Shown in pieces: positions 22,064-34,566 of a stretch of 64,000 nt of DNA (its first letter is position 1; every line of letters begins with the position of its first letter). The translations under genes and the position numbers were made by a program. The notes beneath the pieces are model-generated. The model ran no database searches and had not been told where the DNA came from. It worked only from the letters and a program-made list of their open reading frames with translations. Source of the stretch: Nilaparvata lugens (lineage: Eukaryota > Arthropoda > Insecta > Hemiptera > Delphacidae); the NCBI RefSeq assembly GCF_014356525.2, contig NC_052517.1:2238742-2302741 (forward strand). Reading direction: 5' to 3'.

Positions 22064-22837
22064 GCGTTATAATAATTGCTTCAATACGAAATATCAACTC
22101 TGAAATCTAACCTGAAAATTTGGGTCAACCAAAAATAATAGCTCAATAATTATTTCCAGGATAAAGAATCATATGACAACCGTTTCAAATATTTTTAAAT
22201 CAGTCTTAGACTGGATTGACATGAATTTGATATCGAGTACGATGTACAACAATAAATTCAGGCGATATTTTAAACTTTTTGACGGTTATAATAACAGACC
22301 ACAATCAACAGGTGTCTAAAGTGTCTAAAACCTAGTATATATATGGATTCTAGAGAGAGTCTTGAGTTTAAATTGGAGTTAAAGATGAAAACAATTAGTT
22401 TCAGACTGAAATACTAGATTTTTAATTAACATTAATTTAAGCGTTGTTAAAAATGATAAATTATATAAACACTATACCTTTCAGGAACTGCAATGAATCT
22501 CTAGCACAGAGGGATTTCTTCAGATATTGGACACACGACACGAAAAAATTACTCAGAATACTTGACGACCGATAAAAAACCGTATTTTATACAATTTTAT
22601 GACACAAATCACTAAAAAATATAACAAATTCCAGAGATAAGACGGACAAAGCACAACACAGATGGTTCTCAGCGAATGAACTATGCAGACGATAGAAAAA
22701 CTGTGATATCGAGGAAGCAGTGCTGCCACACCAGCGATAGTGAGGGACAAAGTTATGGAGGAGGGAAATCAAAATTCCCTCGCCAGCTTGGAGATTGACC
22801 ACTCGGTTTGAAAGTCAGTTGGTTTGTTGGGAAAATA
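22064..22837. other. No recognised gene
   Basis: AT-rich. Two overlapping minus-strand frames (22553-22750, 22587-22802) have no recognisable domain or splice context. Confidence 0.4.
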
Positions 22838-23245
22838 TCCTATTATATTAAGGGAGCAATTTCTGTATATCTGTTTATATCTTTATAACTGGTTATTTAT
22901 GTTCAACGAATCTCGAAAACGGCTTTAAAGATTTTCACGAAATTTGGAACATAGCAGGTTTATGATATAAAAATTCGATTACACTAGGTCTCATTCTTGG
23001 GAAAACTCGCTGAACGACATTAAAAGGATAATTAATCCTTGGCTGAAACAGCTGAGACTTCCGTCGTCTGTGGATAGTAAAAAGTGAGCGAACAATTCTG
23101 TGGGAAATCAAAATATCGCATCCCCGAAATTCAAAAGCTGACGTATAGCCAGCTGTGATACATAATCACGATTTTTAGAGAATTGTGTTCTGTTTATCAG
23201 TAAATAAAAATAGGGAGCAAAGCTCGGTTCCCCGATATTACAGCT
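22838..23245 (+). repeat. R2 interspersed repeat copy
   Basis: Reverse-complement relative of 14205-14545, more complete. Includes GAGCAATTTCTGTATATCTG, CTCGAAAACGGCTTTAAAG and CTCGCTGAACGACATTAAAA. At 23300-23410 lie two copies of CAATGACGCATGCAATTAAT, one within an imperfect palindrome (TGCGTCATTG / CAATGACGCA). Confidence 0.6.
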
Positions 23246-23518
23246 CTTAAAAATTGAGAATTTATTGTTATGTAAGGTGATAGCCAATGTGAGTTGAATC
23301 AATGCGTCATTGCATTCAATGACGCATGCAATTAATATCTCAATATAACTTAGTGGAAAGTCATCTGTTGTGTGGACTATTAGTTGCATGCAATGACGCA
23401 TGCAATTAATAACCGAAAGTAACATAGAATTTTCTCTCGACCTTCCTCTGCTTTCAACTCGGGCTGACCTGTTGCGCCAGTATCTTGAAGGAGATTCTGC
23501 TTTCAATGTTAGCATTTT

Positions 23519-23649
23519 TACTTTCCTTGCCCTATTACCATAGGTAAGGAAAGTATTTGCTTTCCAAAAAAATTAAGGTACCCTAATTTCAAGTTTTCTA
23601 TACGTTTCAAGGTCCCCTGAGTCCAAAAAACGGTTTTTGGGTATTGGTC

Positions 23650-23691
<42 letters not shown>

Positions 23692-24347
23692 AGTGTATGT
23701 GCGTCTGTGTACACGATATCTCATCTCTCAATTAACGGAATGACTTGACATTTGGAACTTAAGGTCCTTTTCACCATAAGGATCCGACACGAACAATTTC
23801 GATCAAATGCAATTCAAGATGGCGGCTAAAATGGCGAAAATGTTGTCAAAAACAGGGTTTTTCGTGATTTTCTCGGAAACGGCTCCAACGATTTTGATCA
23901 AATTCATTCTTAAAATAGTCATCGATAAGCTCTATCAACTGCCACAAGTCCCATATCTGTAAAAATTTCAGGAGCTCCGCCCCATCAATGCAGATAGATT
24001 CCCAATTATCAGGCTTCAGATACAATTCAAACAAAAAAAATCAAGTGGAGTAGATTGAACATGAAAATCTCTACAATTAATGTTCAGTAACATTTTCACC
24101 TAAATTTGAAAATAATCTTTAAATTCGAGAAAATGTGATTATTCAATTGCAAATTATTGTTGATTCTATTAAATCGTTCACTATGAAGAGATAGAAGACC
24201 TCATGTGTGTCTCCAGCGTTATTGCCCTGTCACCAGCTGGCTCAAATCTTTAAATAGTAGACTTGAGATGCGCGGGTACACTAGCGTCAGGTGATCAATT
24301 TTCATAACGGCAAGGAAAGTTGTGTGAGTGCGCCACACCAGATTTTT
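23519..24347 (+). repeat. R1 interspersed repeat, near complete, with (GT)n
   Basis: Starts TACTTTCCTTGCCCTATTAC, contains a GT run at about 23654-23690, GTACACGATATCTCATCTC and CTCGGAAACGGCTCCAACG, and ends GCAAGGAAAGTTGTGTGAGT. Short inverted termini (ACTTTCCTTGCC / GGCAAGGAAAGT). The minus ORFs 23108-23515, 23518-23724 and 23846-24034 fall in or beside it and are not genes. Copies: 36547-37388, 55490-56336, 56746-57412. Confidence 0.75.
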
Positions 24348-24462
24348 GATACACCAACCCCAACAGCCAGTAGCCGTTTTCCCACCGATATCTCGCCGAC
24401 ACGACAGGACAGGACAACATTTACTCTGATGGACAGAGAGGAGGCTGTGGTTTATAAATGCG

Positions 24463-24490
24463 CGAGGTCTACTGTTCACAGAACTACTAG
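24463..24490 (+). mobile_element. HINE-2 3' terminus
   Basis: GAGGTCTACTGTTCACAGAA followed by CTACTAG and a T is identical to the end of the element at 1818-2214. The overlapping frames (24219-24527 and 24291-24533) are composites of repeats. Confidence 0.6.
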
Positions 24491-25097
24491 TGTTCTCGAA
24501 TCCTGTAAAGAGATAACATTTATCCAAATCTGAAATTTATGATAATCAGTCTCTCACCTTTCTAAAATATATTTGTTTTCCCCAATCCAGTGTTCAATGC
24601 ATCTGAAAGTAACTGCTTTCCATTTTGATGCTAGAGATTTCAGGTAAGAGATTTTTTCTTCTGAAACTGAGACTTGACATAGCATTAGTAGGTAGATGGA
24701 TCGCGATGGGCTGACCTTGGGATATCATCAGTTAATTACTTACTTCATAAAACGGTTGGTAAGTTAATAGTTGACTCAATAGAAATTGAACTCAGTAAAC
24801 GATTGAGTAAGTGAAATCATGGAACGGTTGATAAGTAAACAGTTGGCTAAATTAATAATAGATTGTTAGTTAACTGGTTAACTTGTTAACCAGTGGAAGA
24901 AGATAGGAGATAAGATTATCATACACTTAACTTGAATAAAAATTCAAGTAAGTAAGAGATTGAGTACGTGAAAAGTTAACTGGGTAAAAATTTGAGTTCC
25001 GTTCAAGCACTTATAGGACTATATATCTATAGGACATCTATAGGACTTATTTTATCTGTGGTTCAAGTAAGAGGTAAGTAGTTTTTAAAGCTTTAGA
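24491..25097. other. No recognised gene
   Basis: AT-rich with repeated TTAA/GTTAAC-type words (for example TTAACTGGTTAACTTGTTAA near 24870). No coding signal. Confidence 0.4.
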
Positions 25098-25317
25098 TAT
25101 AGTGAGGTCCACGTTATAATGACAGTGTTTGATCAACTTTGGTTTAGCTATCCTTGTCTATCATTTAACAAAGCCGGTAGTACTATCCTTTTCTAGGTCC
25201 ACAACGATGCCAATTATGTTTCTGACAGTGTAGAAATATAATTAATTCATTCAGAGAATTGGCATCGCTATTCTTCTATCTTTTATCCACTGCCATTATA
25301 ACGTGGACCTCACTATA
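25098..25317 (-). mobile_element. MITE-1 complete short copy (220 bp)
   Basis: Inverted termini TATAGTGAGGTCCACGTTAT and ACGTGGACCTCACTATA. The interior is the reverse of the copy at 3517-3735. Confidence 0.88.
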
Positions 25318-25331
25318 GCATGAGGGATCTT

Positions 25332-25505
25332 AAGGTGCGTACAGATATACGCGCCGCGAACATGAGCAATTCACTTTTAATCAGCTGATGCCAAACTTTT
25401 TATATCTGTATCTTACCGTCTCTGTAGAAATACAGATATAACTTAGTCAGCTGATTAAAAGTGAATATTGCTCATGTTCGCGGCGCGTATATCTGTACGC
25501 ACCTT
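25332..25505. mobile_element. MITE-2: 174-bp foldback with about 58-bp arms
   Basis: The left arm AAGGTGCGTACAGATATACG and onward (GCGCCGCGAACATGAGC) is mirrored by the right arm ending TATATCTGTACGCACCTT with very few differences. The arms meet the short core near 25390 and 25445. The flanks are T/A-rich, so the target duplication cannot be resolved. It is unlike the other MITE families here. Confidence 0.88.
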
Positions 25506-26087
25506 TATATGTACTTTCATCAATTCATACAATAAGGTAGCTTACATCAACAAAATCATAGGGAGAGAAAAAATAAGGTAACCTTGTGCTATTCCTCTCC
25601 CAAATTTAGATAAGGTTACACATAGTCCAAAATAGGTTAAGTCTTGTTTAGTTCTTCACAAAAATGAATTTAAGAAGTTGAGAGTTGAGTAAGTAAAAAG
25701 TTAAGTGAAAATTAAGTTAAAGCATTTTTGAATAACATTTATATGCAATCTGGAGGTCAGCTCATCACAATCCATCTATATAGAGCACCAACAATAAACT
25801 ATACCAGATGCTTCAAAAGTATGGTTGTTGAGATCTAAATGAAAACAAAGAAAGGGATATTATGAGTTGTAAAGCTTGTAAAAATAAAGTTCTTCTATGT
25901 ACTTTCAAACCAATGCTCAAACTAGCACCTACTAATCACATTTAAATGCTTTTGAGTTATTTTTAAAGGAGGACTCAATTTAGTTGTCTTGGATAAAAAT
26001 ATAGTGCCCTTCTATCATTTTTGCATCAGATATGTTTTGAATCAATCTTGTGAAAAATGTGGTAGGATATACAACTTTGGATGCCCC

Positions 26088-26232
26088 ATTGCACAAAAGC
26101 CTGTCAAATTCTAATCGTGATCAAATACCACGAGGACCAATAAGAGAAGCCTCTTCGAAAAAGCCTTCTGTGATTGGCTCTCATGTCATCTAATCATGAT
26201 TAGAATTTAACAGGCTACTGTGCAACCGGGTC
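26088..26232. mobile_element. MITE-3 copy
   Basis: Inverted ends TTGCACAAAAGCCTGTCAAA and ATTTAACAGGCTACTGTGCAA with subterminal TTCTAATCGTGAT / ATCATGATTAGAA. It belongs with 28229-28372 (its duplicate) and 63051-63192. Confidence 0.8.
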
Positions 26233-26261
26233 TCTCACGATGGAATGCAATAAAGTAGTGG

Positions 26262-26525
26262 ACAGAAATCTGTTGAGAGCTTCAACCAATAGAATTCAAC
26301 TATTCTATCAATTTTTGAAACATCTGGTATACAACAATAGTTGACAAAAATAATATTGACCTAGGTGAAAAATTAATAATAATACCTTGAGAGAGAGAGT
26401 ATCTATTGAGAGCTTCAACCAATAGAATCAAACTATTCTATCAATTTTTGAAACATCTGGTATACAACAATGGTTGACAAAAATGAAAATTAACCTAGGA
26501 AAAAAATTGATAATTATACCTAGAG
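26262..26525 (+). repeat. About 130-bp direct repeat, two copies
   Basis: GAGAGCTTCAACCAATAGAA through ACATCTGGTATACAACAAT occurs at about 26275 and again at about 26408 with small differences. The pair is itself duplicated in copy A2. Confidence 0.85.
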
Positions 26526-27124
26526 AGAAATTTATGAAACATGTAATCAAACAAAATACAGTATTTGACAATAACCTGGAAAGGAATCCACAAAATTTTA
26601 TATTGGACAAAAATGTTTTTGAAATCACCTTATAACATATTGGAAAAAATATTATGATTGACACTGGAATATCAACGATGTATACCTATATAGGGGGTCG
26701 AATACTTGTGGGAATTTACAGAAAGGGACATTTATGAATACACTTGAAATTAAACGACGTATTCTGGACATTGTTTCTTGAACAATCGTAGTAATAAATC
26801 TTCATACTAGAAGCTTACAACCAAATAATATTCGCAGAGTTTTAATGGTGCCGGCACCTAAAACCCTTGAAAAATAGTTGGACCTCGAAAATTGTGAGAA
26901 CTTTATTGTTCAGTATAGGGTACCTGCAAATGGGAAGAGAAAAAACATCCTACTTGAATAATAGAAGGAACATAAAATGGATACACATGGTCACATATGG
27001 TTACACAAAAACACATCTTAAAACTAGAAATGTGTTCACCCAGCTCAATTGGAGCCTCGAGCCTAGCCTTTAATTCACATGACATGTACACAAAAACACA
27101 ATAAACAAATATGCCTCCAACAGA

Positions 27125-27815
27125 CCTGGATAGGAAAGTTTCAGGGAAGAGGTTGGTTTTTGGGGAGAGACGGAGTGGACCAACAAATCAGTATGCTCAG
27201 CCAACTAAATTGAGATCCTAGCTCCAAGTGATCGACAGTTAACAACCACCCCAGGGTCTGGCTGCATTGGTGGATGTCATTGCTGTATTTCACTTAAATA
27301 AGTTGCTGAAAAGGTGGATTGGTTTTTGGGAAGAGAGACAGAGTGGACCATCAAATCAGTATGCTCAACCCACTGAATTGAGATTCTAGCTCTAAGTGAT
27401 CAACAGTTAACAACCACCCCAGGGTCTGGCTGCATTGGTGGATGTCATTGCTGTATTTCACTAACATAAGGTCCTGAAGGAAGTGCATTGGTTTTTGGGA
27501 AGAGAGACAGAGTGGACCTTCAAATCAGTATGCCCAGCTCACTGAATTGAGATCCTAGCTCGAAGTGATCGACAGTTAATAGCCACCCCAGGGTCTGGCT
27601 GCATTGGTGGATGTCATTGCTGTCTTTCACTAACATAAGGTCCTGAAAAAGGTGGATTGGTTTTTGGGGATAGAGACAGAGTGGACCTTCAAATCAGTAT
27701 GCCCAGCCCACTGAATTGAGATCCTAGCTCCAAGTGATCGACAGTTAACAACCACCCCAGGGTCTGGCTGCATTGGTGGATGTCATTGCTGTCTTTCACT
27801 AACATAAGGTCCTGA
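27125..27815 (-). repeat. Sat169 minisatellite, block 1 (four units)
   Basis: The unit is near 169 bases, marked by CCCCAGGGTCTGGCTGCATT and GGAGAGAGACAGAGTGGAC. The motif falls near 27250, 27418, 27588 and 27758. Non-coding. Confidence 0.9.
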
Positions 27816-29430
27816 AAGAAGTTGAGAGTTGAGTAAGTAAAAGTTAAGTGAAAATTAAGTTAAAGCATTTTTTAATAACATTTATATGCAATCTGGAGGT
27901 CAGCTCATCACAATCCATCTATATAGAGCACCAACAATAAACTATACCAGATGCTTCAAAAGTATGGTTGTTGAGATCTAAATGAAAACAAAGAAAGGGA
28001 TATTATGAGTTGTAAAGCTTGTAAAATAAAGTTCTTCTCTTTAACTTTCAACCAATGCTCAAACTAGCACCTACTAATCACATTTAATGCTTTTGAGTTA
28101 TTTTTAAGGAGGACTCAATTTAGTTGTCTTGGATAAAAATATAGTGCCCTTCTATCATTTTTGCATCAGATATGTTTTGAATCAATCTTGTGAAAAATGT
28201 GGTAGGATATACAACTTTGGATGCCCCATTGCACAAAAGCCTGTCAAATTCTAATCGTGATCAATACCACGAGGACCAATAAGAGAAGCCTCTTCGAAAA
28301 GCCTTCTGTGATTGGCTCTCATGTCATCTAATCATGATTAGAATTTAACAGGCTACTGTGCAACCGGGTCTCTCACGATGGAATGCAATAAAGTAGTGGA
28401 CAGAAATCTGTTGAGAGCTTCAACCAATAGAATTCAACTATTCTATCAATTTTTGAAACATCTGGTATACAACAATAGTTGACAAAAATAATATTGACCT
28501 AGGTGAAAAAATTAATAATAATACCTTGAGAGAGAGAGTATCTATTGAGAGCTTCAACCAATAGAATCAAACTATTCTATCAATTTTTGAAACATCTGGT
28601 ATACAACAATGGTTGACAAAAATGAAATAACCTAGGAAAAAAATTGATAATTATACCTAGAGAGAAATTTATGAAACATGTAATCAAACAAAATACAGTA
28701 TTTGACAATACCTGGAAAGGAATCCACAAAATTTTATATTGGACAAAATGTTTTTGAAATCACCTTATAACATATTGGAAAAAATATTATGATTGACACT
28801 GGAATATCAACGATGTATACCTATATAGGGGGTCGAATACTTGTGGGAATTTACAGAAAGGGACATTTATGAATACACTTGAAATTAACGACGTATTCTG
28901 GACATTGTTTCTTGAACAATCGTAGTAATAAATCTTCATACTAAAGCTTACAACCAAATAATATTCGCAGAGTTTTAATGGTGCCGGCACCTAACCCTTG
29001 AAAAATAGTTGGACCTCGAAAATTGTGAGAACTTTATTGTTCAGTATAGGGTACCTGCAAATGGGAAGAGAAAAAACATCCTACTTGAATAATAGAAGGA
29101 ACATAAAATGGATACACATGGTCACATATGGTTACACAAAAACACATCTTAAAACTAGAAATGTGTTCACCCAGCTCAATTGGAGCCTCGAGCCTAGCCT
29201 TTAATTCACATGACATGTACACAAAAACACAATAAACAAATATGCCTCCAACAGACCTGGATAGGAAAGTTTCAGGGAAGAGGTTGGTTTTTGGGGAGAG
29301 ACGGAGTGGACCAACAAATCAGTATGCTCAGCCAACTAAATTGAGATCCTAGCTCCAAGTGATCGACAGTTAACAACCACCCCAGGGTCTGGCTGCATTG
29401 GTGGATGTCATTGCTGTCTTTCACTAACAT
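27816..29430 (+). repeat. Tandem duplication A, copy 2
   Basis: Repeats 25672-27290 or so. Differences are overwhelmingly one- to three-base deletions in copy 2 (for example in AAA runs near 28263, 28297 and 28747), with a small rearranged patch near 28035-28050. Confidence 0.9.
28229..28372. mobile_element. MITE-3 copy within duplication A2
   Basis: Duplicate of 26088-26232 with two single-base deletions. Same inverted ends TTGCACAAAAGCCTG and CAGGCTACTGTGCAA. Confidence 0.8.
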
Positions 29431-30120
29431 AAGGTCCTGAAAAAAGTGAATTCGTTTTTGGGGAGAGAGACAGAGTGAATCTTCAAATCAGCATGCTCAG
29501 CCCGCTGAATTGAGATCCTAGCTCCAATTGATCAACAGTTAACAACCACCCCAGGGTCTGGCTGCATTGGTGGATGTCATTGCTCTCTTCCACTAACATA
29601 AGGTCCTGAAGAAAGTGAATTGGTTTTTGGGAAGAGAGACAGAGTGGACCTTCAAATGCGTATGCCCAGCCCACTGAATTGAGATCCTAGCTCCAAGTGA
29701 TCGACAGTTAACAACCACCCCAGGGTCTGGCTGCATTGGTGGATGTCATTGCTGTCTTTCACCAAAATAAGGTCCTGAAAAAGGTGAATTGGTTTTTGGG
29801 GAGAGAGACAGAGTGGACCTTCAAATCAGTATGCCCAGCCCACTGTATTGAGATCCTAGCTCCAAGTGATTGACAGTTAACAACCACCCCAGGGTCTGGC
29901 TGCATTGGTGGATGTCATTGCTGTCCTTCACTCAAATTAGGTCCTGAAAAAGGTGGATTGGTTTTTGGGGAGAGAGACAGAGTGGATCTTCAAATCAGTA
30001 TGCCCAGCCCACTGAATTAAGATCCTAGCTCCAAGTGATCGACAGTTAACAACCACCCCAGGGTCTGGCTGCATTGGTGGATGTCATTGCTGTCTTTCAC
30101 TCAAAAAGGTCCTGAAAACG
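29262..30120 (-). repeat. Sat169 minisatellite, block 2 (five units)
   Basis: Same 169-base unit as 27125-27815. A diverged unit (CAGGGTCTGGCTGTATTGG) stands apart at about 30335-30465. The minus 63-aa frame 29483-29674 lies within the repeat and recurs unchanged at 31904-32095. Confidence 0.9.
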
Positions 30121-31695
30121 GTATTTCAGATCTGTTGGTGCATTCAAACAAACCGTGTGTGGTGAGGGACCTGAGCTAGATGTGCTAAAACCCTATCCTT
30201 AATCTAAAAAGTGTGCTGACTGCAAAATCGAATCTGAATGTCCTACTTCTATAAGGGGTTCCTAAGGATGGGGAAATATTTTTAAATAATTTAAAGAGGA
30301 GTGAGTTTGTCTCACTGAGCTTGAAGCATAATCAGCATGCCGAGCCCACTGAAATAAGCTTCTAACTCTATGATTGACAGCAATTGGTACTCAGTACAGG
30401 GTCTGGCTGTATTGGTCTGAGTCGATACTGTCTTTCATACCTCATCACAAAGGGCCAGAAAAAGGGACGCTACATCTATAACAAAAAACATCAGTACAAA
30501 ATGAGTAACTCATTCTTACGTTAACAAGAATATTCTCAAAATATGTCAGACTTCTATGCAAAAATTATGAGTTACTCAAAATTTAAATTAAGTTTTTAAA
30601 CAATCTAACTAATGATGAGGCCAGGGTCAGGGAATCCTTGATGCTCCATGATGACCCTCAATGATCCTTGATGGTCCTTGGAAGCCTGCTGTATTAAATC
30701 TATATGTATAAATCTATGTGTTGGTATTTGTGTGTATGTGGAAAAAAACATGTGTACTGACAACAATTCTGTGTAACCTCACACACACATCTACTCAAAA
30801 AAGCATAAATTATCTCTGAAAAGAAACTAATTCATGGCCAATTTTATTTTCAAATATGAATTGAAACCAAGAAGTGCAGTTATCGAAATAGCAATGAATA
30901 ATTTTCAATAAAGATGTATATTGTACAAATCTACTGTTGGGTAAAATTGTCTCATTATCTGACAACTTTTGATGGTTTCCCTATGACATCCAGAAAAATA
31001 CTACAACGAAAACCGCGAGGTCTGAAACCTTCTGGAAACGACTACATGACAACGATGTGGAACATCCCACCAGTAAAGCTGTACAACACATCACTTTAAA
31101 TTCAATAGGCTACTTGTAGCTGAAGGCTAGAAAAATTGTTGGGGAACAGTTTTATAAGAGAATGTGCAATTAATTAATTAATCATGTGTGTGAGGACATT
31201 TTTGTGTAGCATTGAAGTAATTTGAAGTCACTGACTCACCCAACTGCAATCAGCTCAAAACCTGGAAACAAACAAAATGAAATTTAGTTTTTTGGAACAA
31301 GGAAGTTCATGGAATGATTCAAATTGAAAACAATTAAAACACTAATTCAAAAAGTGTTCAAGTCACAAAATTGACTCAAGTTAAAAAAATGCTTTCTAAA
31401 TAATGAAAGACTGACTCACCTCATCTCTATTGCGGATGCGCCCTCCCAGCAACCAGCAAGTCCAGAGAGTCCAGAGTTGTCGTCCAGTCTTTTGAGCATT
31501 TTCCACAACACTGCACCACTTTCACTAGACTTTGAACGCACTCGCGGAACGCGTATCCATTTTGTGCGGTAGGAGGAGCAGCACTCCCGAAACGCGTATC
31601 CATTTTTGTACGGCACGGAATGTTCAGAGTTCATCACTGTATACAGTGGGTGATAGCTGAAAATACAAAACAAAACCTATTAGAAATGATGCAGT
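29431..31695. repeat. Tandem duplication B, copy 1 (period about 2.42 kb)
   Basis: Sat169 units plus 1.57 kb of otherwise unique sequence (30121-31695), repeated at 31856-34108. The unique part has a GC/CpG-richer patch at 31420-31656 with splice-like borders and a 61-aa plus frame at 30914-31099. The second copy of that frame (near 33335-33515) is shifted by a one-base deletion. Confidence 0.9.
31420..31656 (-). other. Candidate non-coding or 5'-UTR exon, with a 22-nt partner at 31240-31261
   Basis: On the minus strand the acceptor TTTTGTATTTTCAG precedes 31656 and the donor GTGAGT follows 31420. The segment is GC- and CpG-richer than its surroundings. A second segment, 31240-31261, sits between TTTCCAG and GTGAGT. 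Splicing the two creates a stop in every frame that is open in the larger one, so this is not a coding pair. Both recur in duplication copy 2 (33837-34073 and 33658-33678). No product is recognised. It could be chance splice-like sequence. Confidence 0.25.
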
Positions 31696-32540
31696 AGGTG
31701 AATTGGTTTTTGGGAAGAGAGACAGAGTGGACCTTCAAATCAGTATGCTCAGCCCGCTGAATTGAGATCCTAGCTCCAAGTGATCGAAAGTTAACAACCA
31801 CCCCAGGGTCTGGCTGCATTGGTGGATGTCATTGCTGTCTTCCACTAACATAAGGTCCTGAAAAAAGTGAATTGGTTTTTGGGGAGAGAGACAGAGTGAA
31901 TCTTCAAATCAGCATGCTCAGCCCGCTGAATTGAGATCCTAGCTCCAATTGATCAACAGTTAACAACCACCCCAGGGTCTGGCTGCATTGGTGGATGTCA
32001 TTGCTCTCTTCCACTAACATAAGGTCCTGAAGAAAGTGAATTGGTTTTTGGGAAGAGAGACAGAGTGGACCTTCAAATGCGTATGCCCAGCCCACTGAAT
32101 TGAGATCCTAGCTCCAAGTGATCGACAGTTAACAACCACCCCAGGTCTGGCTGCATTGGTGGATGTCATTGCTGTCTTTCACCAAAATAAGGTCCTGAAA
32201 AAGGTGAATTGGTTTTTGGGGAGAGAGACAGAGTGGACCTTCAAATCAGTATGCCCAGCCCACTGAATTGAGATCCTAGCTCCAAGTGATTGACAGTTAA
32301 CAACCACCCCAGGGTCTGGCTGCATTGGTGGATGTCATTGCTGTCTTTCACTCAAATTAGGTCCTGAAAAAGGTGGATTGGTTTTTGGGGAGAGAGACAG
32401 AGTGGATCTTCAAATCAGTATGCCCAGCCCACTGAATTAAGATCCTAGCTCAAGTGATCGACAGTTAACAACCACCCCAGGGTCTGGCTGCATTGGTGAT
32501 GTCATTGCTGTCTTTCACTCAAAAAGGTCCTGAAAACGGT
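31696..32540 (-). repeat. Sat169 minisatellite, block 3 (five units)
   Basis: Units as in block 2, from GGTTTTTGGGAAGAGAGACA onward. From about 31856 it parallels 29431-30120. Confidence 0.9.
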
Positions 32541-34108
32541 ATTTCAGATCTGTTGGTGCATTCAAACAAACCGTGTGTGGTGAGGGACCTGAGCTAGATG
32601 TGCTAAAACCCTATCCTTAATCTAAAAAGTGTGCTGACTGCAAAATCGAATCTGAATGTCCTACTTCTATAAGGGTTCCTAAGGATGGGGAAATATTTTT
32701 AAATAATTTAAGAGGAGTGAGTTTGTCTCACTGAGCTTGAAGCATAATCAGCATGCCGAGCCCACTGAAATAAGCTTCTAACTCTATGATTGACAGCAAT
32801 TGGTACTCAGTACAGGGTCTGGCTGTATTGGTCTGAGTCGATACTGTCTTTCATACCTCATCACAAAGGGCCAGAAAAAGGGACGCTACATCTATAACAA
32901 AAAACATCAGTACAAAATGAGTAACTCATTCTTACGTTAACAAGAATATTCTCAAAATATGTCAGACTTCTATGCAAAAATTATGAGTTACTCAAAATTT
33001 AAATTAAGTTTTTAAACAATCTAACTAATGATGAGGCCAGGGTCAGGGAATCCTTGATGCTCCATGATGACCCTCAATGATCCTTGATGGTCCTTGGAAG
33101 CCTGCTGTATTAAATCTATATGTATAAATCTATGTGTTGGTATTTGTGTGTATGTGGAAAAAAACATGTGTACTGACAACAATTCTGTGTAACCTCACAC
33201 ACACATTCTACTCAAAAAAGCATAAATTATCTCTGAAAAGAAACTAATTCATGGCCAATTTTATTTTCAAATATTGAATTGAAACCAAGAAGTGCAGTTA
33301 TCGAAATAGCAATGAATAATTTTCAATAAAGATGTATATTGTACAACTCTACTGTTGGGTAAAATTGTCTCATTATCTGACAACTTTTGATGGTTTCCCT
33401 ATGACATCCAGAAAAATACTACAACGAAAACCGCGAGGTCTGAAACCTTCTGAAACGACTACATGACAACGATGTGGAACATCCCACCAGTAAAGCTGTA
33501 CAACACATCACTTTAAATTCAATAGGCTACTTGTAGCTGAAGGCTAGAAAAATTGTTGTGGAACAGTTTTATAAGAGAATGTGACAATTAATTAATTAAT
33601 CATGTGTGTGAGGACATTTTTGTGTAGCATTGAAGTAATTTGAAGTCACTGACTCACCCAACTGCAATCAGCTCAAACCTGGAAACAAACAAAATGAAAT
33701 TTAGTTTTTTGGAACAAGGAAGTTCATGGAATGATTCAAATTGAAAACAATTAAAACAATAATTCAAAAAGTGTTCAAGTCACAAAATTGACTCAAGTTA
33801 AAAAAATGCTTTCTAAATAATGAAAGAATGACTCACCTCATCTCTATTGCGGATGCGCCCTCCCAGCAACCAGCAAGTCCAGAGAGTCCAGAGTTGTCGT
33901 CCAGTCTTTTGAGCACTTTTCCACAACACTGCACCACTTTCACTAGACTTTGAACGCACTCGCGGAACGCGTATCCATTTTTGTGCGGTACGGAGCAGCA
34001 CTCCCGAAACGCGTATCCATTTTTGTACGGCACGGAATGTTCAGAGTTCATCACTGTATACAGTGGGTGATAGCTGAAAATACAAAACAAAAACTATTAG
34101 AATGATGC
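31856..34108. repeat. Tandem duplication B, copy 2
   Basis: Repeats 29431-31695 nearly identically, with single-base deletions (for example near 32145, 32450, 32498, 32674 and 33452) and few substitutions. Ends at GAATGATGCAGTA, after which unique sequence begins. Confidence 0.9.
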
Positions 34109-34370
34109 AGTAGTGACACATCAGCAAATCAAATCTGTTTTATTGATCAGTCAAAGTGTCACTGTACTAGGAATTCCAAGTACTACACTAGAATATTCTA
34201 ACTGTAGAGGTATTAAGTATAATATTTAATACTATCCTGCAGTTAAGCAGATAGACTCTTACTATTTAAGAATCACTTGGAAATCCTCTATTGAATTTGC
34301 ATTAGGCCCTACTCCCTTGTTAAACAAGGGACCTAGGAACTTACTTTCAAGACTTGTATAATTTATGTAG

Positions 34371-34566
34371 ATGCATAACAATATTATCTTGAATTATTAC
34401 AAATTGCTTTTTCATATCATATACAGTTCAATAATTATTTTCTTAGTCTATATTATGTAAATTCATCTATAATTTTGCTGTATTGTAAGCTATTGTATAT
34501 AAGTGTATAAGCCAGTATATATTGTAATCTACATAAATAAAGTACTCAATCAATCAATCAATCAAT
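34371..34566 (+). mobile_element. Non-LTR/SINE-like 3' fragment with (CAAT)n tail
   Basis: GCATAACAATATTATC to AATAAAGTACTCAATCAATC. Same family as 16338-16523 (minus) and 43587-43871. The 64-aa frame 34503-34697 crosses its end and is not a gene. Confidence 0.7.

Larger units (their letters stand above)
25672..27815 (+). repeat. Tandem duplication A, copy 1 (about 2.14 kb)
   Basis: The block from AAGAAGTTGAGAG recurs from 27816, at a period of about 2144 bases. It holds MITE-3, a 130-base direct repeat and the first Sat169 units. The 68-aa (26867-27073) and 62-aa (26903-27091) frames recur identically in copy 2 simply because the DNA is duplicated. The 78-aa frame at 26428-26664 does not survive in copy 2. 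Confidence 0.9.

Noticed and set aside
26867..29204. Identical 68-codon frames as a conserved duplicated gene
   Set aside because: Identity is explained by the 2.14-kb duplication. The peptide has no recognisable features and an opposite-strand frame is equally conserved.
31416..31673. 85-codon minus frame as hydrolase exon 3
   Set aside because: Its phase does not fit the end of exon 2 (a stop would follow) and the peptide does not resemble the family.
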